From positions 1 through 64,000 of the forward strand of contig PACZ01000012.1 of the NCBI GenBank assembly GCA_002700305.1: a stretch of DNA of 64,000 nucleotides. Direction: 5' to 3'. The DNA comes from Hyphomonas sp. (GTDB lineage: Bacteria > Pseudomonadota > Alphaproteobacteria > Caulobacterales > Hyphomonadaceae). The position numbers and the translations under genes were made by a program. Numbering within the stretch: position 1 is the stretch's first letter; every line of letters starts with the position of its first letter. The notes beneath the pieces were generated by a model, which did not search any database, was not told the origin of the DNA, and saw only the letters and a list, made by a program, of their open reading frames with translations. This document shows, one piece after another, positions 8,263 through 17,800 of the stretch.

Positions 8263-9101
8263 TCTTCACCGCCTTTCGCGAGTGCCTCAATGGCGTCCAT
8301 GATGAACCAGCCGCTGCAAGCGGTCCATGCGCCTTCCAGCTGGACCACATTCTGGCGTTCCAGCTGTTGCCTCGCCATCGGGTGGTTCATCGGGCTCCAC
8401 GATCCCGGCTGGTTTTCGAAACGGTGGAAAACGGCCGCTGCAATGACGTCCGGTTTTTCATAAGCCAGTTTTTCGAGGGGAATATCCCGCCAGCCGGGTT
8501 GTTCCTCGAAATTATCGAGCCCGGCGGCCTTCATCATTTCGTGGACCATGGATCCCGGCCCGGAGGTGACCCCGCCGGGGGTGACATAAAGAGCGGATTT
8601 TCGATCCGTCCGCTTGCTGATGGCTGCAAGACGCGCACGGAATTCTGCGATCAGCTGGCGGCCACGCTCGCTCTGGCCGAGGCCGTCCGCCATATGCTGG
8701 ATCAGGGCAGGAATTGAGCCGACTTCGCCATCATCGACATTTGATGTCCAGCCGACGGTCAGAACGGGAATGCCGACGCGTTCAAAGAACGCCTCGGCAT
8801 TCGGACCGCCGCCATAGGCCCGGACAACGAGGTCAGGCTTCAGGACTATCACATCTTCTGCGATGGGGCGTACCGTCGGCACGCCCTCTGCAGCTTCGTG
8901 CATGTAGGAGAATTCCTTGTCTCCATCAGGAGAGATGGCGAGGATCTGCTCGCGATCGGCGAGCTTCAGGACGTACTGGTCGGAGCAGTAATCGAGACTG
9001 ACGATCCGCATGGGCCGGGCAGTGCCTGACGCCTGCGTTTGGGTGGGGACACCGCAGGCAGCCAGGCCGGTCAACATAAGCAGGATCATCAGTCTCGACA
9101 T
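8259..9101 (-). CDS. btuF: Cobalamin-binding periplasmic lipoprotein BtuF
   Basis: A 280-residue binding protein of the TroA/BtuF helical-backbone class (PF01497). The N-terminus is a lipoprotein-type signal (LTGLAACG), so it is probably anchored to a membrane rather than free. Family motifs: RIVSLDYCSDQYVLKL, DVIVLKPDLVV, and a C-terminal LEKLAYEKPDVI. It hands the corrinoid to BtuCD. It starts 9 nt after the stop of btuB. Confidence 0.88.
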   Translation of the reverse strand: MSRLMILLMLTGLAACGVPTQTQASGTARPMRIVSLDYCSDQYVLKLADREQILAISPDGDKEFSYMHEAAEGVPTVRPIAEDVIVLKPDLVVRAYGGGPNAEAFFERVGIPVLTVGWTSNVDDGEVGSIPALIQHMADGLGQSERGRQLIAEFRARLAAISKRTDRKSALYVTPGGVTSGPGSMVHEMMKAAGLDNFEEQPGWRDIPLEKLAYEKPDVIAAAVFHRFENQPGSWSPMNHPMARQQLERQNVVQLEGAWTACSGWFIMDAIEALAKGGEE

Positions 9102-9109
9102 TGCGCTAC

Positions 9110-10957
9110 CTAGTAACGCAACCGGATGCCGACAGACCCGGACAGACCGGGCGTGCCGTAACCGAGGATCTGCTGGTAGTCTTCGTCGAACAGGTTTTCG
9201 ACCCGGCCATACAGCTCGATTTTATCGGTCAGATCGTAGCTTCCGGTCAGGTCGACCCGTGTCCAGCCGTCCAGAGTGGTGCCGTCCGTATTGGTTTCGT
9301 CGCCATTGTAGCGAACAAGGACTGCGCCGGAGAAAGGGCCTTCCGGATCGAGCGATACAGTGACGTCGCCGGAGTTTTCGGGCAGGCGGTAAAGCGGGTT
9401 TCCGTTGCCATCCTCGGCATCGATATAGGCGTAGTTCGCCGCGACGCCGAGCCAGTTGGTGAGCTCGTAGGACCCGAAGAGTTCGACCCCTTTCGATTTC
9501 ACCAGAGCGATATTGTCGTATCCGGCGGTGTAGGAGAAGTCGATCATGTTCTCCGTGTCCTGGTCGAAATAGGTGATGCCGGCACTGGCGCGGCCATCTT
9601 CAGACGTCCAGTCGATGCCGATGTCGAAAGCTTCGGACGTTTCCGGCTTCAGGTCGGCATTCGGTTCCGTCAGGCCACAGAATGTACAGATATAGGTTGA
9701 CTGGAAGATGCTCGGGGCCTTGAAGCCCTGGCCCCAGCTGGCGCGCATCACGATCTGTTCGGTCGGCTGGTAGGCCGCTGCGATCCGTCCGGTCGTTTCC
9801 GATCCGAACTTGTCGTGATCGTCGAGCCGGAGGCCGCCCGTAAGCGTCAGCGTCTCTACAGGTTTGACTTCATAGAGCGCAAAATAACCGTCGATGGACG
9901 AGTCCGCGCCGTCTGTTGACGTGTCCTCATGCTCGGCTCCGAAGGACAGCTTGTTCCGGTCGTCGACAGTAAATGTACCTTGATAGCGATAGATCTGTCG
10001 GTCGCCATCGGCGGAAAAGCTGGAGGCGCCATTGGTGAAGTTCTCACGGCTGATGTCGGAATAGCCGATCATCAGCAGGTTTTCGAACCGCTTGTCGAAG
10101 AGAGGTGCCTTGAGGGTGATGTTGCCAGACAGCGTCTCGTTCTTTGTGCTTTCGTCGCCATCGCCCACGCTACCCTGAGCGCCGAAGACGTAGCTGTCAT
10201 AGTCAGCCTCGGCATCGTTCCACAGAACGCTTGCTTCCAGGCGGGCATCAGAAGGCAGGTTCAGCCCGCCCTTGGCGGAGAGTGTGGTCGCTTCGTAGCC
10301 ATCGTCCTCATTGTTGCCATTGGCTTCATCGGCCTTGGAGATGCCATCTGTCGAGATACCGCTGGCGGAGAGGCGGAAGTCGCCGATCTCGTTTGCATTG
10401 CCGATAGACGCGCCGCCGCGCAGCGTGTTGAAGGAGCCGTACTCCGCGAATGCGCTACCGCCCAATCTTTCCTCGGCATCCTTTGTCGTGACTGAGACCA
10501 CGCCGCCAATCGCATCGCTGCCCCAGAGGACAGATTGCGGGCCTTTGAGGACTTCGATGCGTTCGATGTCCGAGGTGTCGAGAAAGGCGAAGTTGAAGCT
10601 GCCATCTGTCACGGACGGGTCGCCGACCGGTACGCCGTCGATCAGGACGAGGGTCTGGCCGGTTGAGGCACCGCGGATGCGGACACTGGCTGCGCCGCCA
10701 TAACTGCCATTCTGGTTGATCGTGACACCGGGCGCAGACGCGACTGCGTCCAGAACAAAATCGAAATCCAGTTTCTTCAGGTCTTCCGCGGTGATGATGC
10801 TGACGCTGGAGCCGATCTCCGCTTCTGTCTGGTTGAGACGTGAGCCTTCGACGGTGATCGCTTCGAGCCTGTTTTCCCCGGAATCGGAGTCTTGCGCAGC
10901 GCCCGGCAGGACAAGGCAGACAGCTGCTGCGCCGAGCAAAGCCGTTTTATACGACAT
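9110..10957 (-). CDS. btuB: TonB-dependent vitamin B12 receptor BtuB
   Basis: About 615 residues from the ATG at 10957, chosen because the signal peptide (MSYKTALLGAAAVCLVLPG) begins there; the longer open frame to 11167 runs into the riboswitch and is not coding. Domains: TonB box near residues 33-40 (EAITVEGS), plug domain about 45-155 (ITAEDLKKLDFDFVLDAV, VRIRGASTGQTLVLIDGVPV, RIEVLKGPQSVLWGSDAIGG) and a 22-strand barrel ending in GSVGIRLRY with a terminal aromatic residue. It imports cobalamin across the outer membrane using TonB energy. Expression is controlled by the riboswitch in its leader. Confidence 0.93.
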   Translation of the reverse strand: MSYKTALLGAAAVCLVLPGAAQDSDSGENRLEAITVEGSRLNQTEAEIGSSVSIITAEDLKKLDFDFVLDAVASAPGVTINQNGSYGGAASVRIRGASTGQTLVLIDGVPVGDPSVTDGSFNFAFLDTSDIERIEVLKGPQSVLWGSDAIGGVVSVTTKDAEERLGGSAFAEYGSFNTLRGGASIGNANEIGDFRLSASGISTDGISKADEANGNNEDDGYEATTLSAKGGLNLPSDARLEASVLWNDAEADYDSYVFGAQGSVGDGDESTKNETLSGNITLKAPLFDKRFENLLMIGYSDISRENFTNGASSFSADGDRQIYRYQGTFTVDDRNKLSFGAEHEDTSTDGADSSIDGYFALYEVKPVETLTLTGGLRLDDHDKFGSETTGRIAAAYQPTEQIVMRASWGQGFKAPSIFQSTYICTFCGLTEPNADLKPETSEAFDIGIDWTSEDGRASAGITYFDQDTENMIDFSYTAGYDNIALVKSKGVELFGSYELTNWLGVAANYAYIDAEDGNGNPLYRLPENSGDVTVSLDPEGPFSGAVLVRYNGDETNTDGTTLDGWTRVDLTGSYDLTDKIELYGRVENLFDEDYQQILGYGTPGLSGSVGIRLRY

Positions 10958-11141
10958 GGGTATTCCCCTTATGGCACCCCGCCGCCCGAAAGACAGGTGC
11001 GCGTTATAACGACGATTACTGGCCACATGGGTTTGCCATGCGGGCGGCCAGGCCGATTTTTCGGATGTCGTTACAAAAGGAGAGGCATATGCCTTCCCGC
11101 CCGCTGAGAACTGGTCCCGGTCTCCGGACGAACGACGCGAT

Positions 11142-11300
11142 GGCAGGTCTCCTGGCTCACCGATCAATGCTTCTGGCCGCCTTCCCAGAGTCAGAGACTC
11201 CAGTGACTTAATTGGCCATCAGCTCCTGGCTGACAGTTGCGGGTACAGCACCGGATTTACACCGGCTTCCCTCTTAGCCCCCTGTTACAGAGGCACCATC
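11142..11300 (-). ncRNA. Cobalamin (B12) riboswitch in the btuB leader
   Basis: On the minus strand the leader shows the ordered conserved blocks of a cobalamin riboswitch: GGTGCCTCTG at the 5' side, GGGAAGCCGGTG, a B12-box-like GCTGTACCCGCAACTG, AGTCACTG, CTGGGAAGG and the closing GAGCCAGGAGACCTGCC. Cobalamin binding should switch off btuBFCD. The element ends 185 nt before the btuB start, leaving room for an expression platform. Confidence 0.93.
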
Positions 11301-11581
11301 TGTTGTGTCTGATGTTGCAAGCGCGAAGAGCTGTCAATAGGCGCCGGGTTGGGTAGGGGTCTGGAAATGCGCCGGAAATCCGCTCCGTGCGCCTAGTCAG
11401 GCCATCCCGGTGACGTGCAAAAACACGTCGGATGGGTGAGGAGGCTGCGGTCGCGGCGGTTTGTCTCCGGGGGTATTTGTCCTCTGGTTTCACCCGCGCT
11501 GGACGCGCAAGAAAAAACACCGACGGATTTTCCCTTCCGAATCGTTGGAATGGTCAGGCGGACGAACAAGGGGTTTAGGTC

Positions 11582-12706
11582 ATGCGGCGAGTATTCTTCT
11601 GGGCACACTTTGCGATGGGGCTCGCGGCCGGTGTGTTCGTGCTGCTGATGTCCGTAACGGGCGTGCTGCTCACCTATGAACGTCAGATGGTATCGGCTGC
11701 TCAGAATGCGGCAGTTGAGGTGCCGGCAGAGGGCGAGCCGCTTTCCGTGGAGGCGCTGTCTGAAGCGGCGCTGGCCGCCGGTGGAGCGCCCGGGAACACG
11801 CTGACCATTCAGCGCAATCCGGCCCATGTCGCGACACTTTCGAAAGGCCGCCGCGATAATGCCCTACTTGATCCGTATACAGGTGAAGTGATCGAGCATG
11901 CCGGCGAGGGGATGGAAGCCTTCTTCGGGCGGGTGATGCGGATCCACCGCTGGCTGGCCTTCACGGGCGGCCGGAATGATCTGGGCGCAGCGATCAATGG
12001 GGCGGCCAACCTGATCTTCGGAGCCTTGCTGATTTCCGGGGTAATCCTGTGGTGGCCGCGCAGATGGAAGTGGCCACTGGTGAAGACCCTGCTCTTCTTT
12101 CGCCGGGGCCTGCCGAACGCAAAGGCGCGGCACTATAACTGGCACCATGTGCTGGCGGTGTGGAGCTTCGTGCCGTTGTTCCTGATCATCGTTTCGGGTG
12201 CGGTCTTCTCCTACAGCTGGGCCAACAAGCTGGTTTATGCCGCGTTCGGGGAAACGCCGGGCGGACAAGGCAGGGGGCAGGCAGCTGCTGCCGCATCGCC
12301 GCCGCCAGAACTGGCAGGGGGCGTACTGCCGCTGGATCCGCTGGTAGAGCAGGCAACAAAAAGTTTCGGGAACTGGCGCCGGGTGACCATCACGCTGCCG
12401 GAACCGGATGCCTCGACGCTGGACGTGACGGTCGATTGGGGGAATGGCATTCAGTCATCGAAGACGCGCAACCTGACCCTGGCGCGGGATGGCTCCGGCC
12501 TGATCGGAGAGCCGGTCGGTGACGTCTCCAGCCCGGCCCTGAAAATGCGCAGGTATCTGCGTTTCGTGCATACCGGTGAGATTTACGGCTTTATCGGGCA
12601 GACCCTTGCGGGGCTGGCTTCGATTGCCGCCATCATTCTGGTCTACACAGGCATTTCACTGGCGATCCGGCGGCTCCTCAGGATGAAACGGGCCGCCCGG
12701 CCCTGA
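11582..12706 (+). CDS. PepSY-associated transmembrane protein
   Basis: A 374-residue inner-membrane protein. A first helix (about 5-35, FAMGLAAGVFVLLMSVTGVLL) is followed by a periplasmic PepSY-like region (45-125), two further helices (140-160, 195-220), a second periplasmic domain and a final helix (340-365). The motif VMRIHRWLAF and the conserved HNWHHVLAVW-like segment (YNWHHVLAVWSF) are typical of PepSY_TM proteins. Such proteins commonly accompany TonB receptors for metals or siderophores, and some reduce iron; here it is divergent from btuBFCD. The substrate is unknown. Start chosen at the ATG preceded by AGGGGTTTAGGTC. Confidence 0.85.
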   Translation: MRRVFFWAHFAMGLAAGVFVLLMSVTGVLLTYERQMVSAAQNAAVEVPAEGEPLSVEALSEAALAAGGAPGNTLTIQRNPAHVATLSKGRRDNALLDPYTGEVIEHAGEGMEAFFGRVMRIHRWLAFTGGRNDLGAAINGAANLIFGALLISGVILWWPRRWKWPLVKTLLFFRRGLPNAKARHYNWHHVLAVWSFVPLFLIIVSGAVFSYSWANKLVYAAFGETPGGQGRGQAAAAASPPPELAGGVLPLDPLVEQATKSFGNWRRVTITLPEPDASTLDVTVDWGNGIQSSKTRNLTLARDGSGLIGEPVGDVSSPALKMRRYLRFVHTGEIYGFIGQTLAGLASIAAIILVYTGISLAIRRLLRMKRAARP

Positions 12707-12711
12707 ACAGG

Positions 12712-14367
12712 CTAGGCCGGTTCGCTGCCGATGCGGACCTCTTCCTGCCGCAAGTCGTCGAACGCCATGTCGAGAGGTTTGTGGGCCAGAACGACCAGGG
12801 CGCGAGGCGCCTCTGTTGCCCAGCGGGTGAGGTTGCCTGCGAGCCGGCTGGCAAGTTCGGCTTCCAGCCCGGCAAAGGGTTCGTCCAGGATGAGGATTTC
12901 CGGGTTTGCAAGTAAAGCCCGGGCAAGGCCGATGCGGCGTAATTCACCGCCGGAGAACGGCAGGTCGTTTTCCCCGAACAGGATTTCCAGTCCTTCCGGT
13001 TTTGCCGAAACGAACCCTTCCGCACAGGCGGTCTGCAGTGCGTGCCAGATCTGGTCTTCCGTCGCTTCCGGCGCTGCGAGGCGCATCTGGTCGGCCAGTG
13101 TCCCAGGAAGGAAAGCCGGGAATTGGGGGCTGATCGTTATATGCGCCAGCACGCTGGCAATCCGGACGGTTTCTGCCGGTGACTGTCCATAGCGGAGCAT
13201 GCCGGGAGAGACCGGATGCAGGCGCATCAGCGCTTCGGCGACAGTGGTCTTGCCGCTGCCAGACGGGCCGATCAGCTGCAGCAAGGTGCCGGGCTCTATT
13301 GAGAAGCGCAGAGGTCCGACAATTGGCGCGGTTGGCGCCGCCTGGGCCATCAGACCTTCTGCTGTGACGGGAAAGAGGCTGTCGAGCGCTGCCGCCGATT
13401 CCAGCGGCGGGTCCCAGCTGGCTTCCTCCGGATACAGGCGCGCGGCGAGCCGCTCAGCCGCAACACCGGACCGCACACGTGCATCGAAAACCTTCAGCAT
13501 GGCGCCGGTCGATTCGAATGCCGCCATCAGAGCCAGCGCCGCGCCGGTCGCCATCGCGATGCCGGACTGTGCTTCGCCCGCGCGCCACAGGACGAGCAGG
13601 GCGAGGGCCAGCCCAATCGTTGCTGTCAGTGTACCGAGGTTGCGGTAAGGGGCCTCAATCGCATCGCGTGAGGCGACTTGCTGTTCCAGCTGTTCCTGCG
13701 CCGTCGCCGCTTCGCGGCCGATCGCGCCAAGAATGTCCAGCTCCATCGCGTTTTCGATGACGCGGGACGTCTGCTCCCGTGCGAGTTCCGCCTGCCGGGC
13801 GTGAGATTCAGCCGCCTGATGTGAGCGTTTGACGGCAGCGGCCGGGAAGGCCCAGCCGGTGCAGAGGAAGGCACCAAGGGCGAGTAGGCCGCTGATCCAG
13901 TCACTCGCGAACACGAAGCAGAGCGCGACGAGCACGCCCGCGACAACAGCGGCGGCCGGGCTGTAGACCCGCAGGAATCCGGCTTCCGCCGCATCGACAT
14001 CATCGATGAGCGTGCTGAGTTCATTGGCTGGCATGGATGTAAAGCCGCGCTGTGTGGCGGCGCTGGCGGCGAAGAGGCGGGGGCGGAGCCGGGCAGACAG
14101 GCTGAGCGTCGCGTCGTGACCGATCAGCTGTTCGCCGTATTTCGTCAGTACACGTGAGAAGGCCGCGGCGCGGACACCGGCGCTTGGATAAAGGTGATTG
14201 AAGACATAGCCCGCGCCTGCCGACCCGGCGACGGCGGCGGCGGTGAGAAACCAGCCGGAGAGCCCCAGCAGAATGATGCTGGAGGCGCCGGCCAGGGCCG
14301 ACAGCAACAGGGCAAGGGCGAAACGGCGTTTCGCAGGCCGGCCAAGAAGACGCCAGAGCTTTAGCAT
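12712..14367 (-). CDS. cydC: Heterodimeric ABC exporter CydC (cytochrome bd assembly)
   Basis: About 551 residues from the ATG at 14367, which overlaps the cydD stop by 7 nt. An N-terminal six-helix exporter domain (about 1-300) is followed by an ATPase domain: Walker A GPSGSGKTT, signature FSGGELRRIGLARA, Walker B ILILDEPFAGLE. The partner gene is cydD and divergent cydABX follow, which fixes the assignment to the thiol/heme-linked exporter required for assembling cytochrome bd. Located in the inner membrane. Confidence 0.9.
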   Translation of the reverse strand: MLKLWRLLGRPAKRRFALALLLSALAGASSIILLGLSGWFLTAAAVAGSAGAGYVFNHLYPSAGVRAAAFSRVLTKYGEQLIGHDATLSLSARLRPRLFAASAATQRGFTSMPANELSTLIDDVDAAEAGFLRVYSPAAAVVAGVLVALCFVFASDWISGLLALGAFLCTGWAFPAAAVKRSHQAAESHARQAELAREQTSRVIENAMELDILGAIGREAATAQEQLEQQVASRDAIEAPYRNLGTLTATIGLALALLVLWRAGEAQSGIAMATGAALALMAAFESTGAMLKVFDARVRSGVAAERLAARLYPEEASWDPPLESAAALDSLFPVTAEGLMAQAAPTAPIVGPLRFSIEPGTLLQLIGPSGSGKTTVAEALMRLHPVSPGMLRYGQSPAETVRIASVLAHITISPQFPAFLPGTLADQMRLAAPEATEDQIWHALQTACAEGFVSAKPEGLEILFGENDLPFSGGELRRIGLARALLANPEILILDEPFAGLEAELASRLAGNLTRWATEAPRALVVLAHKPLDMAFDDLRQEEVRIGSEPA

Positions 14368-16052
14368 TCGCTCACCTCCGGCACACTTTGAGGCGCCAAT
14401 CGGACGACTGTATCGCACGCCCCGATGAGCGCATCTGAGTGGGTGGCAACAAGGACGGTGCGGGATATCGCCAGCGTCTTCAGTTTCTGCAGGAAGTCAG
14501 CTTCCGCATCGGGATCGAGGTGTGCCGTGGGCTCGTCCATCAGCAGGATCGGTGCGTTGCGGAGCAAGGCCCGGGCGAGCGCGATACGTTGGCGTTGCCC
14601 GCCGGACAGGCCCGCGCCGAACCGCGCGAGCTTCTGGTCAAGACCGCCCCGGCTGGCAACGGCAAAGTCGAGGATGCCTGCCTCGTGCGCGGCACCGGCG
14701 ATCTCGTCATCGGTCGCCCCCGGCCGCGCAATGGCAATGTTCTCGCGGATCGTGCCTTCCATCAGCCAGGGGGTCTGGCCGATATAGGCGATGGAGTCTG
14801 CGAGGCTGTCTCCTGGGTTAAGAGTGTCTGACCCGGCCCGGACCGAGCCGCCGACCAATCGCGCGCGCCCGATCAGCGCCTGCAGAACGGTTGATTTGCC
14901 TGAGCCGGATGGCCCGCTGAGAGCGGTTACCTTGCCCGGGCAGGCTTCAAAGGTGAGACCGGAGACCACGGAGGACCCGTTACCCCAGCCAAGCGACACA
15001 TCTTCAAACTCAATCGCAGGCGCTGACGGCAGCGGCGGAAGCTTCTTCACCGGGGTGGCATCGCTGCGGTCCAGCCAGGCAGAGAGCATGCCGGCTGCGG
15101 CTGCCGCATCGGCGCGGTCGTGGTGCAGGCTTGAGAGCTTGCGGATCGGGCTGAAGAATTCCGGCGCGAGGATCAGCGCGGTCAGTCCTTCTGCCAGAGT
15201 CAGCGTCTCGCCGGTGCCGAAGGGAAACACGCCAAGCAGCTTGAAGCCGATATAGACGGCAACGAGGGCAATCGACACCGAAGCAAAAAACTCAAGCACA
15301 GCCGTGGAGAGAAATGCCACTCGAAGGATGGCTATGGTCCGGTCCCGCAGCTGAATGGAGGCGGCCTCCAGCGCTGCGGTCTCCCGGCGGATGCCGCGAA
15401 AGGCCCGGATCAGTCCGGATTGAGCGGCGCGGGACTGGAATGCGCCGGACAGGCTGTCGAGCGCGGCCTGTTGCGCCTTGGCACGGGCGGCGGTCTCGCT
15501 GGCTGTCAGCCAGATAAACAGCGGCAGCACCATGACCGACACCATCAGCAGGACGGCAGACAGCCATGTCTGTGTGGCAACGGCGATCAGGATCAGCACC
15601 GGCCCGGCCACGGCCAGCCGCATGCCTGGCAGCCACCGTGCGGTATAGCCTTCGAGCTTTGCTGTCCGGTCGATGATCTGAGCCGTGCGGGTGCCCGTAT
15701 CGGCGCCGCCCAGCCATCCGGCGCCGGCGCCGGACAGGGTTTCAAACAGGTCGGCCCGGGCCGTGTTCACCATGGTTTGCTCGGCGCGCGCGAGCAGGAT
15801 GTCCCCAGCCCACGCAGCGACACCTCTGACCAGAACCCCGATTGCGGCGACCGGCAGGCCTATGCCCGGCGGGCGGCCTTCGGCCATGGCGCTGACACCG
15901 TGTCCGATTCCCCAGGCGATCGCGATCCAGCCGGCCATGGCTGCCAGCTGGCACAGCAAGCCCAGGTTGACGGCGCGCTGCGAAGGCGCCGTCCACCGCT
16001 TAAGGGCGGTTCGGGATCGAATTTTGTCAGAAATATCAGAGGTTTCCGGCAT
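14361..16052 (-). CDS. cydD: Heterodimeric ABC exporter CydD (cytochrome bd assembly)
   Basis: A 563-residue exporter half. The transmembrane domain (about 30-310) is followed by Walker A GPSGSGKST, Q-loop IGQTPWLMEGT, signature LSGGQRQRIALARA, Walker B ILLMDEPTAHLD and a switch His in ATHSD. CydDC moves reduced thiols out of the cytoplasm and is needed for functional cytochrome bd. Transcribed away from cydA with a 131-nt shared control region. Confidence 0.92.
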   Translation of the reverse strand: MPETSDISDKIRSRTALKRWTAPSQRAVNLGLLCQLAAMAGWIAIAWGIGHGVSAMAEGRPPGIGLPVAAIGVLVRGVAAWAGDILLARAEQTMVNTARADLFETLSGAGAGWLGGADTGTRTAQIIDRTAKLEGYTARWLPGMRLAVAGPVLILIAVATQTWLSAVLLMVSVMVLPLFIWLTASETAARAKAQQAALDSLSGAFQSRAAQSGLIRAFRGIRRETAALEAASIQLRDRTIAILRVAFLSTAVLEFFASVSIALVAVYIGFKLLGVFPFGTGETLTLAEGLTALILAPEFFSPIRKLSSLHHDRADAAAAAGMLSAWLDRSDATPVKKLPPLPSAPAIEFEDVSLGWGNGSSVVSGLTFEACPGKVTALSGPSGSGKSTVLQALIGRARLVGGSVRAGSDTLNPGDSLADSIAYIGQTPWLMEGTIRENIAIARPGATDDEIAGAAHEAGILDFAVASRGGLDQKLARFGAGLSGGQRQRIALARALLRNAPILLMDEPTAHLDPDAEADFLQKLKTLAISRTVLVATHSDALIGACDTVVRLAPQSVPEVSEC

Positions 16053-16068
16053 ATCGCACAGTTAGGTC

Positions 16069-16089
16069 TTATAAGTGTTATATTGCATG
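16069..16089. promoter_or_regulatory. AT-rich imperfect palindrome between cydD and cydA, possible Rrf2-type operator
   Basis: TATAA-GTG-TTATA is an inverted repeat around a 3-nt centre in the cydD/cydA divergent region. The octamer AAGTGTTA recurs at about 20566 in front of the nsrR-like gene. Shared control by that regulator is an inference from two sites only. Confidence 0.3.
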
Positions 16090-16183
16090 CGACTTTTTGC
16101 GCTATCGTTTATTAAGGGTGCCCGGCATAAATGTGCCGACATGAATACGAGAGACCGCAGCATCATGTGGTCAGGAGATAACC

Positions 16184-17788
16184 ATGCCTGAACTATTAGT
16201 CGCTGACCTGTCGCGCTGGCAATTTGCGCTGACAGCCATGTACCATTTTCTTTTCGTGCCACTGACGCTTGGGCTTTCCATGCTGCTGGTGGTCATGGAA
16301 GGCGCTTATGTGATGACCGGCAAGGAGGTGTGGCGACGCACCACCAAGTTCTGGGGCAACCTGTTCGGAATTAACTTCGTTCTGGGTGTCGCGACCGGTA
16401 TCACGATGGAATTCCAGTTCGGGATGAACTGGTCCTATTATTCACACTATGTGGGCGACATTTTCGGTGCGCCGCTGGCGATTGAAGGCCTGATGGCGTT
16501 CTTCCTCGAAGCAACGCTCGTCGGCCTGATGTTCTTCGGCTGGGACAAGCTGTCCCGGCCGGCGCACTGGATGGTGACTTTCCTCGTGGCGCTGGGCTCC
16601 AACCTCTCCGCGCTTTGGATCCTCATCGCCAATGGCTGGATGCAGAACCCCGTTGGGTCTGAGTTCAATCCGGACACGATGCGGATGGAAGTCACCAACT
16701 TCATGGAAGTGCTGTTCAACCCGGTTGCGCAGGCCAAATTCGTCCACACAGTCAGCGCCGGTTATGTGACGGCATCGGTTTTCGTGCTTGGCATTTCTGC
16801 CTGGTACGTTCTGAAGAACCGGCACCTTGGTCTCGCCAAACGCTCGATGGCTGTCGCAGCCAGCTTCGGTCTTCTGTCAGCCTTGTCGGTCGTCGTCCTC
16901 GGTGACGAAAGCGGCTACGCCCTGACAGATAACCAGAAAATGAAACTCGCAGCGCTGGAAGCCATGTGGGAAACGGAGCCCGCTCCGGCCGGCCTGACCG
17001 TTATCGGCATCCCGAACCAAGCTGAGCACAAGACCGACTATGCGATCCATGTCCCGTACGTGCTGGGCCTGATCGCCACGCGGTCTCTGGATGGTGAAGT
17101 CGAAGGTATCCTGCCGCTGGTCGCTGTCGCGGAAGACCGGATCGAAAATGGTATCCGCGCCTACAAGGCCGTGGAAACGCTGAACGGCGATCCGAACAAT
17201 ATCGAGGCCCGGGAAATCTTCGAGCAGACGAAGCAGGACCTTGGCTATGCGATGCTGCTGAAGCGCTATGTCGACGATCCGGCAACGGCGGACCGTGCGA
17301 CGATCGAGAAGGCCGCCATGGATACGGTTCCCAATGTGGCCATGGCTTTCTTCTCATTCCGCTTCATGGCCGGGATCGGTTTCCTGTTCATCGCGGTGTT
17401 CGCCGTGGCGTTCTATTTCGTCAGCCTGAAACGCAATGTGCCGCGCTGGTTCCTGTATCTGGCATTGTACTCAATCCCGCTCCCATGGATTGCGGCTGAA
17501 CTCGGCTGGCTCCTTGCTGAAACCGGACGCCAGCCTTGGGTGATCGACGGTGTGCTGCCAACCTTCATGGGCGTCTCCAGCCTTTCGGCGACACAGGTGA
17601 TCATGACGATGGTGGGCTTCACGCTGCTCTATGGCACGCTCGCCGTGATTGAGATCACCCTGATGGTCCGTGCCGTGAAACTTGGCCCCGGTGCCCGCAT
17701 CCTGCCGAAAGGCATTGGAGGCGGCGTGGCCGATACTCCCGATCAAACCGTGCCGGCCCGTCCGCGCACCATCCAGTTCGACAAATAG
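16184..17788 (+). CDS. cydA: Cytochrome bd ubiquinol oxidase subunit I
   Basis: A 534-residue membrane protein. The N-terminal helix region (SRWQFALTAMYHFLFVPLTLG) contains the heme ligand His, and the Q-loop region and the signature GRQPW (near 449) are present. It binds hemes b558, b595 and d and oxidises quinol while reducing oxygen, giving respiration at low oxygen and resistance to nitric oxide. ATG preceded by AGGAGATAACC. First gene of cydA-cydB-cydX plus two accessory genes. Confidence 0.97.
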   Translation: MPELLVADLSRWQFALTAMYHFLFVPLTLGLSMLLVVMEGAYVMTGKEVWRRTTKFWGNLFGINFVLGVATGITMEFQFGMNWSYYSHYVGDIFGAPLAIEGLMAFFLEATLVGLMFFGWDKLSRPAHWMVTFLVALGSNLSALWILIANGWMQNPVGSEFNPDTMRMEVTNFMEVLFNPVAQAKFVHTVSAGYVTASVFVLGISAWYVLKNRHLGLAKRSMAVAASFGLLSALSVVVLGDESGYALTDNQKMKLAALEAMWETEPAPAGLTVIGIPNQAEHKTDYAIHVPYVLGLIATRSLDGEVEGILPLVAVAEDRIENGIRAYKAVETLNGDPNNIEAREIFEQTKQDLGYAMLLKRYVDDPATADRATIEKAAMDTVPNVAMAFFSFRFMAGIGFLFIAVFAVAFYFVSLKRNVPRWFLYLALYSIPLPWIAAELGWLLAETGRQPWVIDGVLPTFMGVSSLSATQVIMTMVGFTLLYGTLAVIEITLMVRAVKLGPGARILPKGIGGGVADTPDQTVPARPRTIQFDK

Positions 17789-17800
17789 GAGGACAGGATA

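Noticed and set aside
10957-11167. An N-terminal extension of 70 residues for BtuB
   Set aside because: It overlaps the leader and the end of the cobalamin riboswitch, and the signal peptide begins at 10957.
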